A stretch of DNA of 64,000 nucleotides from Melampsora larici-populina 98AG31 (taxonomy: Eukaryota; Basidiomycota; Pucciniomycetes; Pucciniales; Melampsoraceae), in contig NW_006768769.1 of NCBI RefSeq assembly GCF_000204055.1, forward strand, positions 74,785-138,784. The letters run 5' to 3'. Positions 48,147 to 61,353 of this stretch are shown here, one piece after another. Position 1 is the first letter of the stretch. Every line of letters starts with the position of its first letter. Made by a program: the position numbers and the translations under genes. The notes under the pieces were generated by a model, which searched no databases, was not told the origin of the DNA, and saw nothing but the letters and a program-made list of their open reading frames with translations.

Positions 48147-50855
48147 TTCTTGCAGGATGTTCTTTGACAGGTGATGAATTGTGAGGTGAGAATGATGCAA
48201 TCTTTAAGGGTGTTCTTTGATAGGTGACATATTGCTAGGTGAGAATTAGAAAATTCTGATCCTTCACACTGATGGGAGATTACAGTACAAGCATATCTAA
48301 GTATAAGCACAAGCCAAGCACCCATCAAATCACCCCCATTTTCTTTTATCTCTCAACCTCTTTTTGCAGGCCAGCATCTTTCCACAGGCTGGCATCAGGA
48401 AACTCAGTGGGAAAAAGCCTCCCCCTTGCCTCTGCTACTTGACCTTTTGTATCTAAATTCAGCTTGTGTGTAAATCTTCCATAACCCCCCAAAAAATTTC
48501 TGCAAATCATATATGTGGTCAAGACCTTACACCGCCAGTTATCTTAACAAGCCCCTCTCTGCATGACCTCATCTGTGCCCATTGTAGAGGGGCTTATGAC
48601 TAATTGTTGGATCCTGGTGTGAGTACTCCAAGGTGTAAGTGTCCTTACATTGGTTTTGCCATTGTGTGATTACCTCATGAAAAAATGTCACTTTACCCCA
48701 CAGAGAAAGTTGTCCATAATCTTTTCCACATGTTCTTGTAGCCTCATATCATAGGCACTTTGAGTGGTCTGGCCAACAAAGGGGTTTGAGGATTTTTACA
48801 ACCTTGACTGTATTGTGACCTTGTTGTATTCTGAAATCATGATACATGCTGTACATAATTGAGACATAAGGCTTGAAAACCTACCTCATATACTGTTTGA
48901 TGGAGCAGATTTTCCCAGTCAATAAATGCAATGATTCTGAACCATTTTCCAAGTGTGGTGAAGTGGCGGTTGTTTGTGAGGCAAGGGGGAAAATTTGTGC
49001 AACTACTCAAGGAGACCCAATCCTTGAAGTATTTGTGCCAAGAATCAACAATTAGTCATAAGACCCTCTGTGAGGGTGTGGATGCAGCTGCACAGAGTGG
49101 GCTTTGTTAAGCTAACACTACCTTCATAATTGCTTCTGAGGCCAACATCCAAAGTGCCCATGGATGGCAGCTCTTCTAAGGTAAGTGGGGCACACTACAG
49201 GGAGCCAAGAACATAATTGGATCAATCCATCAACCTCGCAGGCTCTCCCTTGCTCCAGCTGAGTTTTCCTCAGAGGCCTTTATCACTCTGATCTTACTGG
49301 TATCCAGAAGAGCTTCTAGGAACACAAGCCTGATCACACTCGAGGGTTTTCTGTAACCCAAAGTATCATGACTCTCTAACAAACATGGATAAGGCATACA
49401 TCTGTACTGCCCCACAGCCTCTGGTGGTCTCAAGCCTTTGCATCACAACCATTCCACTGTGAGCCCTCTGGACAGAGCCAAAGTACTGAGTCAAGAACTC
49501 CCACTGTCAGTCCAATTTATAACTCTTGTTGATCTTATCAGTCTTCCTTTTGCTCTCAGGAAGATCCTCTTGCAAGCTTGCTTGAAAGCAGCTGAGTCTC
49601 ACAACTTGGCACTCCTGTGCCTTGTCCATACTTGTAGCGGCCCTTATCTGCTCTTGCACAAGTCTCCCAAAAGACATACCGGACTTCTTATCCTCCCGCA
49701 ATCCTTTGCCGTTCCCTGCAGTTTGCGCCCTTCAAGCTCAGATGATAGATCCATGACATGTTTTGAAGTGTTTGAAGCCCTCCAGGGGTTTGAGCTGTGC
49801 CGGTTTCCGTTCCTATTTGTTTCGTAAACACCGTCTCGAGACCTCATGTCTTGTCACAGATTGCTGGAAACGTAAGATCTGCTTTATCGATCCATTCCCT
49901 GGAGTAAAGCTTGAAATGTCTGTGTGGACTCCATCCCTATGCGACATATCACATATATCGTCATCACAAGTCTGATTGCGCCCGATACCTCACTGCAAGT
50001 TCTTTGATTGCCTATAATGGTGCTTGGTCAAGTTCAATGTGTATCCAAGGTCTCAACATGCCACCTTAAACGCCTTCATAGCCGAAGATCATCAGGCTTC
50101 CTATGCTCCGCGCATCCTCAAACGTGGTTCAAAGGCTACTGAACAGCTTCCTATCTTGTCAGGGAGACCAGCACACGTGCTCAGATTATGTCCAACAAGG
50201 TCCAACAGCCATACGATACGTCTTGATTTTTGATGGTCATGTAGTAATGTGTACATACTCTTCAAAGAATACCAAATGTGAAATTTGCAAACACCGAGCC
50301 CGAATGCATAAAATTTCAAACAGCGTTCAAACCGGGGAAATACGGAACAGAAATCACTCAACAAGTTTCCTCCAGCTCACTGGGATTACTGTCTCTCCGG
50401 GAGCCTTCCAATGCTGGGGTTTGTCGCAAGTAAAGTGTCTTGATCACGTTTTCCTTGACCTAGCACGAGTCCCTCGTCCTCCTGAGTCGACGTTCCACAC
50501 TAGACCGATCCAGTCGAGAAAGCACACGAATTACAGACTGTAAAAAGAAATACAAAATTAGTCGCTCGAATCAGGTCAGCTCCTCTACGGGCCGCAGTAG
50601 GCTGTCGAGCCAAATTTTGTGATTTGTGAGCGTTGGATTGAGCTGTATGCCCCGCTGTTCATTCATTTCGACTCCTGTTCACAGCAACACCACGCTAAGA
50701 ATCCTTTAATATTTCATTTCGACCGTGAAGCTGAGTACGTCCTTCGCTGTCCACTCTCATCGACTGCGACTCATTGACTGAGCCTATTTTTGTTCATCTC
50801 ATCCACAGCCTCCATTTTACTGAGCAACTTGGCATCGCTGCTCCGTCCTTCCAAC
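48147..50855. other. Gene-free stretch before the transporter gene
   Basis: No recognised gene in 2.7 kb. Two similar 36-bp segments beginning TGTTCTTTGA(C/T)AGGTGA lie near 48159 and 48211. Frames at 49438-49827 and 50103-50543 have no recognisable features and are probably chance. Confidence 0.4.
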
Positions 50856-53505
50856 ATGACCGATGAGACCCATGACAGGCAAGGTCAAAACGACATTCCA
50901 AAAAAATCGAAATACCAGCCAAAAGGCTTGGCCCTGGTCTTCGCGTGCGGTAAGCCTTTGGAAATCGATTTGTATGTATATAGACGACACACCGAGGGCC
51001 CTACTAAACCGACGATGCCCGTACAGGTACGGCTCTGTTCAGTGATGGGTACCAAAATGGTGTCATAGGTACCGTCAATACTTTGATTAAAAGGTGATCA
51101 CCATTAAGCCATGTCTATCCGAGCTTCCTTGCTGTCTACTGACGCATCGTTTCCTCGAATTGTCATCAGGATCTATGCGGACGATATCGGCGCAGACGAG
51201 CTTGCTCGGTACAGTACTACCTTCTCCTCGGTAGGCTTTGCTGGCATAGTACTAGGTTTGACCCAATTTTCAAAACCTTGCTCTCGAGAGAAGCTAGCCA
51301 AGAAATTCTAAAAATTGCTCGCTTTCGATTCACGCTCGCCTCACATAGGCATGCTCATCTTCGGCGTGCTCTCGGATCGATGGGGCCGAAAGGGAGGTAT
51401 GATGACAGCGACTTTGATCGTATTTGTCTTTGCCTGTCTCTCATCAGGGGCATACGGCGCTGGTGGAAGCACAATTAGTATGCTGCAAGCGCTAAGTGCG
51501 TACAGGTAAGTCAAGCATAGAATCATAGATCTTTGACCATAATGAAAGATAGTTTTCACTGAAATCGGCCTTCACTCCTTGTAGATTCTTCGGTGGGATT
51601 GGAATTGGAGCAGAATATCCCTCTGGCAGTGTTGCTGCGGCTGAGAACACAGAACAAAAAGATGGTATGCGCACGTTTGGTTTCAGCCTGCATGAGTCAT
51701 CAGATCTGACTTCTTGTTTGTTATCGTACCAACAGTCCCTACCAAAGCACAAAACGCAATATTTGCTTTGGCCACAAATTGTATGATTGATGTGGGATTT
51801 GTTGTATCTGTAAGTAGGAGAACAAGCAAACCTGAACATATTCCACGCCACAGAATCTACATTTTGGCTTAATCATGTTTACTTAAACCACCATGCCATA
51901 ATAGGCCTTTGTTCCTCTTGTGCTACTATGGATATTTGGGGAAGACCATCTGCGTGTCATTTGGAGAATGTCTCTAGGTTTAGGTAAGTCTTTCAATTAT
52001 CGCGAGGTGTTTCCTCAACCCCTCTCTCGCCTTTATTTTCCGGTCAATATGTAGTGCGAGGCTAATATGTTGGTATGAGGATCCTAGGTGCAATTCCTCC
52101 GCTCTTAGTGCTGTTGTGGCGGATGAACATGGCCGAACCAGAAAGCTTTCAAAAATACTCGATGAAGCGGATCCCACTCAAAGCGTGAGTCCACAAAACA
52201 TTTCAAATCAACAAAATTCACATGTGTCCTCAACTCTGATATCATATTTTCCTAGTTATCCTTGGGCATTACTATTTCGAAATTTCGGTGTTCAGTGGCT
52301 TGGGTTATGTCTAGGCTGGTTCATCTATGGTAACTTTCTTTGAAAATTTGTTATAATTTCAGCTCTTCCGCCGTCTTACCTCTCGTATCTCCATTCCGGT
52401 AGACTTCATCACATATCCTTTTGGTATATATGGCTCTACTGTTGTGGATACTATCACGGGAAAGCATGCTGCACTTACCACTGTATTGGGATGGTATGTC
52501 AATCGATCAGTCTTTCTTACAGAATGAAGATTCTCATTTTCTTAAATCGATTCCTCATTTAAAAAAATTAGGAATGTGGTTATCAATCTATTCAATATCC
52601 CAGGAACTCTGATTGGAGCCTTACTTGTCGATAAGCTGAAACCAAAGAATATGATGGTAATCTGTCTTGTTTTACAAGCTACCTTTGGGTTCTTTATGTC
52701 TGGATTCTGTGAGCGCTCACCTTTACTCAATTCTGCTCTTGACTAAACACTTATTTTCATTCTATTGTATCATTTTGAATTCAGATCTTTTCTTTATGGA
52801 GCATATCGGAGGCTTCGCAGTGATGTATGGACTATTCTTGAGCTTCGGTGAAGCGGGCCCGTGAGCGTCATCTTTTCCAGTATAAATGATGCTGGCACAT
52901 ACTCAAATCCTTGTTTCATCACCAGCGGAAATTGTCTCGGGATGCTTGCCGCCAAATCAAGTCCCTCGTCTATCAGAGGAATTTTCTGTGAGTCATCATG
53001 ATCCCCAACAGCCTTACCTCATGCGCCCCGAAATAAGGCCGAGAAACTGATCCCACACCCTCACCGCACTCGTTGTTGATGCAGATGGAACAGCTGCCGC
53101 AGTTGGTAAGATTGGCGCCTTCGTGGGAACTTGGGCGTTCCCAGCACTTATCAAGGCATTCCCTGCCGGTCCATCCCAAGAAACAGGCGTAAGTCTTTTC
53201 TTACCTGCTGTGGTCTTAGCTTCAACATATCTGGCCCCATGATCTTTGAGGTATAATCTCATATAACTTACAATCGTGAACCTTTACAGCCTTTTTGGGT
53301 GGGCAGTGGTCTAGCAATTCTATCTGCTATTGTGATCTGGTTTACGGTAGATGAGATAGGACCTAACAAGATGTCTGAGATCGATGCCAAGTTTTATGCG
53401 GCTCTTCAAGCCCAAGGTTTCGATATAAATCAGATGGGTATCAAACCTAATGAACTTGAATCTCCGGTTGAAAAACTTGATATACCAATCAAGGAAGATT
53501 ACTAA
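50856..53505 (+). CDS. MFS transporter, GIT1-like (glycerophosphodiester/phosphate permease type)
   Basis: Fifteen short exons (50856-50949, 51027-51093, 51170-51255, 51349-51505, 51585-51664, 51736-51809, 51905-51983, 52088-52184, 52256-52329, 52403-52493, 52572-52708, 52785-52860, 52926-52987, 53085-53188, 53290-53505) give about 497 residues, all in phase. Landmarks: [18 protein letters not shown] in TM1, the MFS signature [15 protein letters not shown] after TM2, [17 protein letters not shown] in TM4, the RIPLKA loop, and [16 protein letters not shown] with GPFWVG late in the protein. This pattern fits the sugar-porter-like GIT1/phosphate:H+ symporter branch. In yeast, Git1 imports glycerophosphoinositol; the substrate here is inferred only. 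It converges tail-to-tail with the nitrate reductase gene but is not an NRT2-type nitrate carrier. Confidence 0.85.
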
Positions 53506-54058
53506 AAGTGAGCGTTCCCTTTTTTCTCTCTCTTCAGCAACTTGAACTAATTCATCCTAAGTACCGTTATGTAGATGAATGATGCTTTGTGCCAAGCGCT
53601 TGAGCTTCAAATGGCTTTCTAGTCGATGTTCTTGTTTATAAGGTCTTTTTGAAATTAACCTGATACTGGAGTCTTTTCAAGATCAATTTATGTTGTAGTT
53701 TATATTAGTAGATAATTTTCAATTCAAAATCAGATACAGGCATCTTTGAACCTCCTCAGATAAAGAGAGCTTAGGAGGCACTAATACTTCAAAAAACTTT
53801 GTCATTAAACTTTCATATGATCATTTGAACAATCATTCTTGCATTTTATCTTGAGTCACCCATTGTATTGAAGAAATAGCAAACAATCATTTTTGAGCAA
53901 TCTCATACAATGCCCCACTTCAAATAATCTCATTCAATGACTCGTAAAACCACTTCAAGTATCCAATAGTGTTACATTTGAGAAGACACTCAGGTAATGA
54001 TAAAAAATGGCCATCGACGCAAAAAAACAGATCCACCAAGATTTCCATAAATCAATGA
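53506..54058. other. Convergent 3' intergenic region
   Basis: AT-rich; presumed 3' ends and polyadenylation signals of the two converging genes. Nothing else seen. Confidence 0.5.
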
Positions 54059-57000
54059 TCAGAACAAGACCAAATTCCGCTCCAAGTCCCACCCCAATTC
54101 TTTCAAATTAGGAGTCACAACTTGATCCAATAGTCCAGGCTAAAAAAACAAAGTGAAAAATCCACAAATGAAAAGTATGGATCAGTTTTTTGCAGCAAAT
54201 AAAATGGCACGACTAGTGAGTATCCAACATACCGGCCCGCAATAAAACGCCATGGTATCAACATCAGGGGAAGGGAGATGTTGATTAAGGTGGTCTTTCG
54301 TCACCCTACCTCTTTCACCTTTCCATTCATCATCAGCATTTGATAACACGTGGAATACTTTCAATCGATCTGGGTGTTTAGTTTCCAACTCATTTAGTTC
54401 TTTGTATAACAAGATATCCCCTTGAGTTCTGAACATATGAGGGTGATCAGTACTGAGCTGGATAGGATAGCATTGATATGCGATTGATTTGTTTAGCTTA
54501 CCTGTTGGCATCGATCAACCACATCTTAGTCTCAGAATCGGTTTCGTCCTCCAGTACTCCACGAATCACTTGAATGATCGGAGTCACCCCAGATCCACCA
54601 CAAATCAACGCCAAGTTACGAGTATGGCGGGCCGTTCCCTTCCATGAACAAGCTCCATCTTTAAACCAGATGAAAGATCCAAGTGGTCCCTTCATATCTA
54701 TTTGATCACCAACCTTTACATTAGAAAGTGCAACTGACATCTTTCCTCCTTCAGGGAATTGCTTCGATGGAAGATAAAGTCTGCATATGAAGGTGTAATC
54801 AGTTCAGGTATCTTTTGGAGAATCTTCCGCCGATTTGCACTCTAGTTATAAAAATGAAATGCCTTCTCACTTGATCACGAATTCTATCGTGCCTTTTTGG
54901 TGTTCCTTACTAATAGGAGTATAAGCACGTTGTATAAATGTACCATCATCCGATGCCACCCGAAGATAAACGTGTTGTCCAGTAGGAAGTCCAAGTGATT
55001 GATCTTCAGATTCGAGAGCAAAAGTAAAATGGCTTGTATCTTGACTAATCTTGATCACTTTTGTTAACTTTGAACGTTTCCATTTCTTTTTGTCTAAGAA
55101 AACCTCTGAGATGGTAGTCGTTTCATTCGTCTTTTCAGATTTTTCGGAGTCGCCAGCTGTGTTGGCTATAGTGCCGATATGCTATGTGTAAGGATATGGG
55201 AAAAAGGAATGAGAATCAAGGGGGTTTTGTGTAGATAACAACGATCGTGGTTTGTGTGGAACTCAACAAATCCAGCCAACTGTTTCTTCGCCGATGCTGA
55301 GTGTAATCCCATGAAATCGTCGGTTGCATCTTCCCCAGCGGCAAGTTTGATAGACTCGGCTCCTCCAGGATGCTGACTCAAGAAACTAAGATTTGAAAGA
55401 CAAAATGAGTTGAGTGTGATACAATGAGGTAGCGAATCATATGATGTGGATGCGCCAACTTACGCAGTGCCATCATACACCTGACCATTTACAATGAACC
55501 AAGGTTCAGATGATTCAGCGCCATGAGACTCAAGCTCTGATAGAGTAATCGTTTTCACAACATCATCCTTTGTCATCTTTACTGTTTGCGGCTTGGGAGC
55601 AGGCTTCTTAGGTTCAGCTGAAGCACTCGCAGCGTCACCAAAGATTGGTTTAGAGATGTCTTGACCCTCATCTTTCATACGCTGCATCCATCCTCCGGTC
55701 TGTACACCAGCAAGAGTAGGATGCTCGAAACGCAACTTCAGCTTGCCATCCACTTCGGTCTTATGGATGGCGACTCGATGCCACCAGTTGCTGAAAAAAT
55801 AGGAAACGGTAAGTCCAAGGATAATAATTGTGAACACTGTGAAAACAATTCATGAAACTGACTTCATCATTCCAGTGGGGTTCCAGTACATGTCTCTAGG
55901 TTGTAACGCGAGCGAAGAATCCATTGCTCTCACCATAAAAACATCCGCATTCGCAAGATCTTTGAGGCTAACCTGAACATTCCAAAAACACCAACAAAAG
56001 CATTGATCTCGTTCACAGACATCGAATGTACCCCATAATTTTGGATCTGCTTCTTGATTGATAATCTTTCGAAAAAGATCTTCCGGATAAACAATCGAGG
56101 CTAATTTCCATTGAACACCACCATCAAGCGAGTACTCGACCCTGTTCACTCGACGACCGCCACCTGCATAAGCATATCCTCGCAGATTGTACGATGACGG
56201 TTCCGAGCCTTGATCTCTATCACTTGTAGAACTTGAGAAATCTTTGTTCATCTCAATGATCTCCTCGTGCTGCGGGTAACACGTGACAGAGTTGACGTTC
56301 AGATCATTGATTATATACTTCGGATCGTACCACCTGAAGAACAAAATTCGCATCATGCCCAGGTCAAGATCAACAACTATATCCAAGACATTATGCCAAA
56401 GACGAAAACGATTTGAAATTTACCACTGGCTCTCTGTTCGCGCCCTATCAGCTGTCAGCTCCGTTGGTAAGACCTTGTTATCCTGATAGCCGAATGCAAC
56501 AGCCAAGGGTCAAACAAATGAGAGGATGTCTTCAGAGGGGGTGTCAAGACTGACTCGGAAGTGAAGATGATGTTGAGACTCTTTCTCGGATACTGTGATC
56601 TTGGTTAACCACTTCACGCTACGTCCACCAATCTGACCAGGAACCACCAATCTCAATGGGTATCCATGATCCGGTCTGACAAAGATAGGGGATATAAGTC
56701 CGATTAGGTATATCGAAGCGGGTGTGCCACAAGAGATTCAATGGTGAAGAGCTCGACTTACTCGAGAGGTAAGCCATTCATGGCCCAAGCTAACATGAGA
56801 CCTTTTCCTTTATCTTTTGCAGTATTGATAGTCTGACTAGTACCGTACGGTCCATCAGGAAGTACATCGGCTCCTTCAAATACCACATGACGAGCTCCAT
56901 CACGAATCCCCATGGCACCCACATATTCCAACACCTCTGAAAGGTAAACACCGGTGAAAAGTGCCGTAGAGGTACCAGCGCTACCCCAGCTGAAACCCAG

Positions 57001-57666
57001 GGATTGGGCCACTGCGTTTTGCTCTTTGCGCCTATTGCCGGCACATACCATGGTTACTGGAAGAGTGACGGTCTGAAAATGACCTCGACGTAAGTCTCCA
57101 AGGGTAATGTTCATGGGTCTTTTGACAAGTCTGTTTTTGGAGACGAGCAGTTAGCGTATGTTAGCTTAAAATTGAGATATTGATAGCGGAGCTAGATCAA
57201 TAACTTACCCGTCTATTTTCACCATCCACTCGTTTGGATCTTTTCCTTTGAATTCAGGTACCGCACCATGATTACGGACGTAGAACAATGAAGACGGTGT
57301 AAGGAATCCAGCATCGTATAGATCCGTCAGTGGCGCTTCGCAATCTGTTTTGCATAAGGGTTAAGCTGTACTCTAACTAGGTTGGCCAAGACAGTAAATT
57401 TATACTCAACTGAATGGATGTCGTCCTGTGAGACGTATCAATCTCTCGTCTCGTTTGACCCATGCATCAGGAGTTCCTTTATCAGCTGGGTTCATGGACT
57501 CAGGTTTGCGCATTAGCTCAGCTGGCAAGGCTGGGTACTCTTCTGGCAAAATTGGCTTTGGAGGTGATGCAAATGATGCGGTAGCTTTGAGATCAATCGA
57601 ACGGTGACCCTTCGATCTACGAGGTTGGAGGGTTGTATAAACTGACGAAGGTGATGAAGGTGCCAT
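54059..57666 (-). CDS. Assimilatory nitrate reductase [NAD(P)H]
   Basis: Twelve exons (57666-57411, 57344-57209, 57130-56762, 56675-56555, 56482-56424, 56333-55863, 55790-55464, 55385-55268, 55181-54871, 54780-54502, 54428-54233, 54139-54059) give about 907 residues, in phase throughout. Domain order is canonical. The Mo-molybdopterin domain has NCEAPL, FYVRNHGAVP, TMVCAGNRRKEQN (Mo-ligand Cys160), LPLEPDHGYPLR and the dimer domain up to QPRDMYWNPTGMMN. A cytochrome b5 domain follows (FLSQHPGGAE, GLHSASAKK). The FAD domain has RAYTPIS and the NAD(P)H domain GGSGVTPI, ending FYCGPPGLLD. It reduces nitrate to nitrite in the cytosol. All cofactor motifs look intact. No nitrite reductase or NRT2 nitrate transporter lies beside it in this window, unlike the usual fungal nitrate cluster. 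Its expression control is not visible. Confidence 0.95.
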
Positions 57667-58986
57667 CTTGAAGGACTCTCACTCGAGGATAGTTGATGAC
57701 TATGTTTTTGGAAGTTGGAGGGTGTGAGTTTGAAAGAGTTTATAGGTAAATTAATCTGGGTTTGCAGTATGCATTTGTGGACGTAGCAGAGCGGTATAAG
57801 AGGTCCCAATGTTGGCGGTCAACAAGCGAATTAAATCCATTTCATTTTGTCTCTGACTGAAGCTGAATACTAATTACATGAACCTTCAGTCCGTTTGGCA
57901 ATTTAGCTTAACTAAGCCCCTCGCGGCCGCGCGAGGGGCTTAGTTAAGCTAATTTGGCAATAGATGTTCCGGCAAATACGTATGTCACTTTGATCCTAGA
58001 ATGATGATGGTGTCATGACCAATTGGTAAATGATATTTCCCATGCACCTGACGTTCAGTTGAGACAGGTGTATTGCTCTTCCCAGGAACCTTGAAAGTTG
58101 AGAAAATGAGGGTTTTTAAAAACATTCAAAGTATCGCCTGATCTGGCCGTGCTTTGATCGAGTGTTGTAGCTTTGCTTGATCGACAAAACCTTCGTGGAA
58201 TACCAGGTTTCGGAAGGGGATGATTGATACGTGATTGATATGAATCCAGTCGGGAGGTCGGACGGTTCGTCCCCTGTGATGCTAGATATTTGGTAGGTCC
58301 AGTGCTGCACCCTGGTGCTTTTAGTCATAGGATTGAAATTGTGAAGATATTGAACAAAAGATTTCTTGTGAGATTGAGCATAAAGTATGCTCTTAAAGGC
58401 ACTTGATTATTTTTTCGAGACTGACTTTGACCGATTGGGAGCTAGGGGAGGTTTATGGGGAGGTTGAGTGAAATTGGATGTGTTGATGATGGAAGTTCAA
58501 TGCATTTTGGTTCTTGATAATAAAAGCTAAAAGCAGTCGACCAGAAGCGCATACAAGTGCTTCTCATTTCATGCAGCAGTACAACTTTTACCAGGGCTCC
58601 TTGAAATGTGCGCTGAGGAGTCTTGCTAGCGTATCATCTAATCCTCCCGTCTAGGAAAACGTACTTCTCATAATTGGCTGCTTGTCAAACCACTTCCTCT
58701 TTCCTTCCTGAATCCTCAACCAACGATAAACCAAAACCTTTGCCATGGTTCATCAAATAAGTGATTTCAGATGAGAATCAGCTCAACTTACTAGGTCGTG
58801 ATAAGTGTGTTGAAATCTACTTGATTGTCAAGATGAAGATAAGAATTCTATGACTACATCATGAAGATGTGGGACAAGCTCGCGGTTTTTGATAGTGGGT
58901 GACGAGTTAGTTTGATTATTTGACCTAAAGGCTCTTGTCTATTTCCCTTGATTGATTCATTATTACAAACAAGACAATCAAGACCG
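57667..58986. other. Intergenic between nitrate reductase and prolyl-tRNA synthetase genes
   Basis: Contains the promoter side of the nitrate reductase gene, the 50-bp hairpin insertion described separately, and the 3' flank of the tRNA synthetase gene. GATA-type sites cannot be claimed beyond chance. No gene seen. Confidence 0.45.
57894..57961. repeat. 50-bp perfect hairpin flanked by 9-bp direct repeats
   Basis: Positions 57903-57952 form a 23-bp perfect stem starting TTAGCTTAACTAAGCCCCTC with the 4-base loop GCCG and a NotI-like GCGGCCGC centre. TTTGGCAAT lies immediately outside each end (57894-57902 and 57953-57961). The structure is that of a tiny insertion with a 9-bp target duplication. 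GC-rich core in AT-rich surroundings. It lies about 230 bp upstream of the nitrate reductase start codon. Confidence 0.9.
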
Positions 58987-61353
58987 CTACTTTGATTCAT
59001 TAATAAGAGACCCAATAGTATCACTCAACCTCCCCTGATCCACCAATTTCCCATCAACTAACCCAACATTCTCCAACTCTATTACTTTTCCATTCTTTAC
59101 ATCTCTAATCTCAATCACTTGATTTTTAATCCAACGATTTCCAAGTACAATCAAAATCGGATAACCAACCAAATCAGCATCCATTAATTTCCATCCGATT
59201 CTTTGAATTCGATCATCAATCAAAACTTCTCCTTTCAACTCTCCTACTTTTGTTTTTATAGATTCTACTTCACGACCAATGATTTGAGCTACAGATTTGA
59301 TCAGATCAGATGATCCAGCGTCGTTTTCTTGCATTGGGATTATTATGCAAACCTTGAAAGGAGCAACATTGATCGGCCATCTCAAGCCAGTTTCCGTATG
59401 CGAACATTCAGCAATTGCACCCATCAATCGACTGATCCCAATCCCAAAGCAACCCATCTCGAGTGGATTTTCCTTCTGAAGACCGGTTTTGGGATCTGAG
59501 ATTTTGTAGGTGGCTGAGAGGGAAGAAGAGTATTTGGTACCAAGGTAAAAGGTATGTGCAACTTCAATAGCTTTTGAGGATCCCAGAGGTGAACGACACT
59601 TTGGGCAGTGGTCGAGGTGATCTTCTTTGGGAGCTGGTTTTTTGTTGTCATATACATGAGATGATGATAAGACTTGACGCACATCGTGAACTGAATAGGT
59701 TGGTAATCGAGACCAGATAGAAAGTGGTGAGCGTTCCGATGGGGTATAGTCGACAGACTCGGGTATGCTAGAAGATGTTGGCAAAGAGGTGAGATGGATG
59801 AATTGATCTTCAATTTTTCGATAAAGTTCCTCAATTTCAAACGTCATGCAACTTTCGTCAATCAAAACGTCCAATTTTTCAAAACGCTCGTCTAATCCTG
59901 CCAACTCGGTGGCATTATTTATTTTCATTTCAAGAAGATCGGGATGGATTTTTCCAAGTTTTAAAGGGTTGATTGGTCGATTTGCTGGTAGGACAACAGC
60001 CAGTAAAGTCGTATTAAGGGAAGTCTGAAAGAATTCGACTCGTAATGCATTGACATCGGACAAAGGCGGGACCAGAACGCTCTTTGCCAATTCAACATTT
60101 GCAATGTAATCACATTTCGTGCACTTAATCACTGTATCTTCTCCTGCTAGATCAGGTATAAGGTTTGGTACGAGTTTTTCAAGGTCAGCACGTGTAAATC
60201 ATCAATATTGAAGATAGTGCATATGGGTTCTCTAATGTGTGACGTACAGGGTGACTCAAATTGATATTCATGTGACTGCGAGCCACCGATTGCTCCGCTA
60301 TCCGCTTCAGCCTTTCAAAATAGCAAGTGACAATGAACTGTCAATAAGTGCGATCATCAAGTTGCGCACGATCATCGAGGTATATATGACAGACCACCAC
60401 AAATGGAATCCCAATTCTTTTTAGGATCTTTTCATAAGCTCCTTGGACTGCTGAGTATGTCTCGAGTGCCTTTGTCCGGTCGAGATCGAATGTATAGAGA
60501 TCTTTCATGATGAATTCTCTGGATCTTAGTAATCCAGCTCGGGGTCGTAGTTCATCACGATATTTCCGTCCTAATTATTGATTGAATTGATAAAATCAGT
60601 AAAATTCAGTCTGATGCTGCATAGGTGTTGAGCTGGCCACCAAACACCTTCAGAAGTGATGACATGTAGAGCGAACCTATATGAAAGAGGCGCACTGGAA
60701 GTTGTTTACTGGAATTCACATCAAGCTTAACCAGTTGAGTAATCTCTTCTTCGTGAGTCGGTGCTAATAAAAGATGAGCATCTTTTCGATCCGAGAGTCG
60801 AAAGAGCTGGGCGAACGGCAAGTAAGATTCTGATGCTTCCACTAGTCTTACAAAGCTGCGATCAAGATGCAAACCTCTTTGCCTGCTGTGTTCCATCGAC
60901 CTGAAGCTTTCCAGAGTGACGAGGTTTGAAGATGTGATAAAGATACTTCACTAGCACCTAAAGAAATCGTCCCCCAAAAGACACTCTCGATTCATTAGAA
61001 AACGGGGAACTTCGAAGCAGCGTGTCGATCGCCAATGTTTCTCGTAAGGTTCTTGATTTACCTATTCTTTCCATTTCTTCACGTACGATGTCTTCGACTT
61101 TCTTGAGCACCCTGATAGCATTTGGTAAAAAGTTCCATATTCCAGTCGAACTTTGTCTCAGAAAGCCAGCTCGAAGAAGCAAATGATGACCAGGCGAAGA
61201 GATGGAGGTATCTGATTGAGCTTGTGTCTTGATTGTAGGTGAATAGCGATTAGATTGAAGGACGGGCTCTGAGGAACTTGATGATATTGAGAAATGAGAT
61301 CGAATGAGTTTAGTGTTGAATTGGTGAGATGACAAAAATTTGTTCATCATCAC
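58987..61353 (-). CDS. Mitochondrial prolyl-tRNA synthetase (bacterial type, AIM10-like)
   Basis: Six exons (61353-61062, 60957-60875, 60806-60677, 60570-60395, 60311-60248, 60146-58987) give about 634 residues. A Ser-rich, basic N-terminus ([12 protein letters not shown]) fits a mitochondrial targeting peptide. Class II motifs are present: [51 protein letters not shown] (motif 2), [26 protein letters not shown], and [13 protein letters not shown] (motif 3). A C-terminal anticodon-binding domain follows. [20 protein letters not shown] and the insertion with CPKC are typical of bacterial-type ProRS. It charges mitochondrial tRNA-Pro; the yeast counterpart is Aim10. The three Met codons at the start leave the exact start ambiguous by a few residues. 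Confidence 0.93.

Noticed and set aside
49438..49827. 129-codon plus-strand frame
   Set aside because: Composition looks random, with antisense frames of similar length; no recognisable features.
50103..50543. 146-codon plus-strand frame with Cys/His residues
   Set aside because: Antisense frames of similar quality and no domain pattern.
50856..57666. Nitrate assimilation cluster (transporter plus reductase)
   Set aside because: The transporter has GIT1-type and not NRT2-type motifs, and no nitrite reductase is present.
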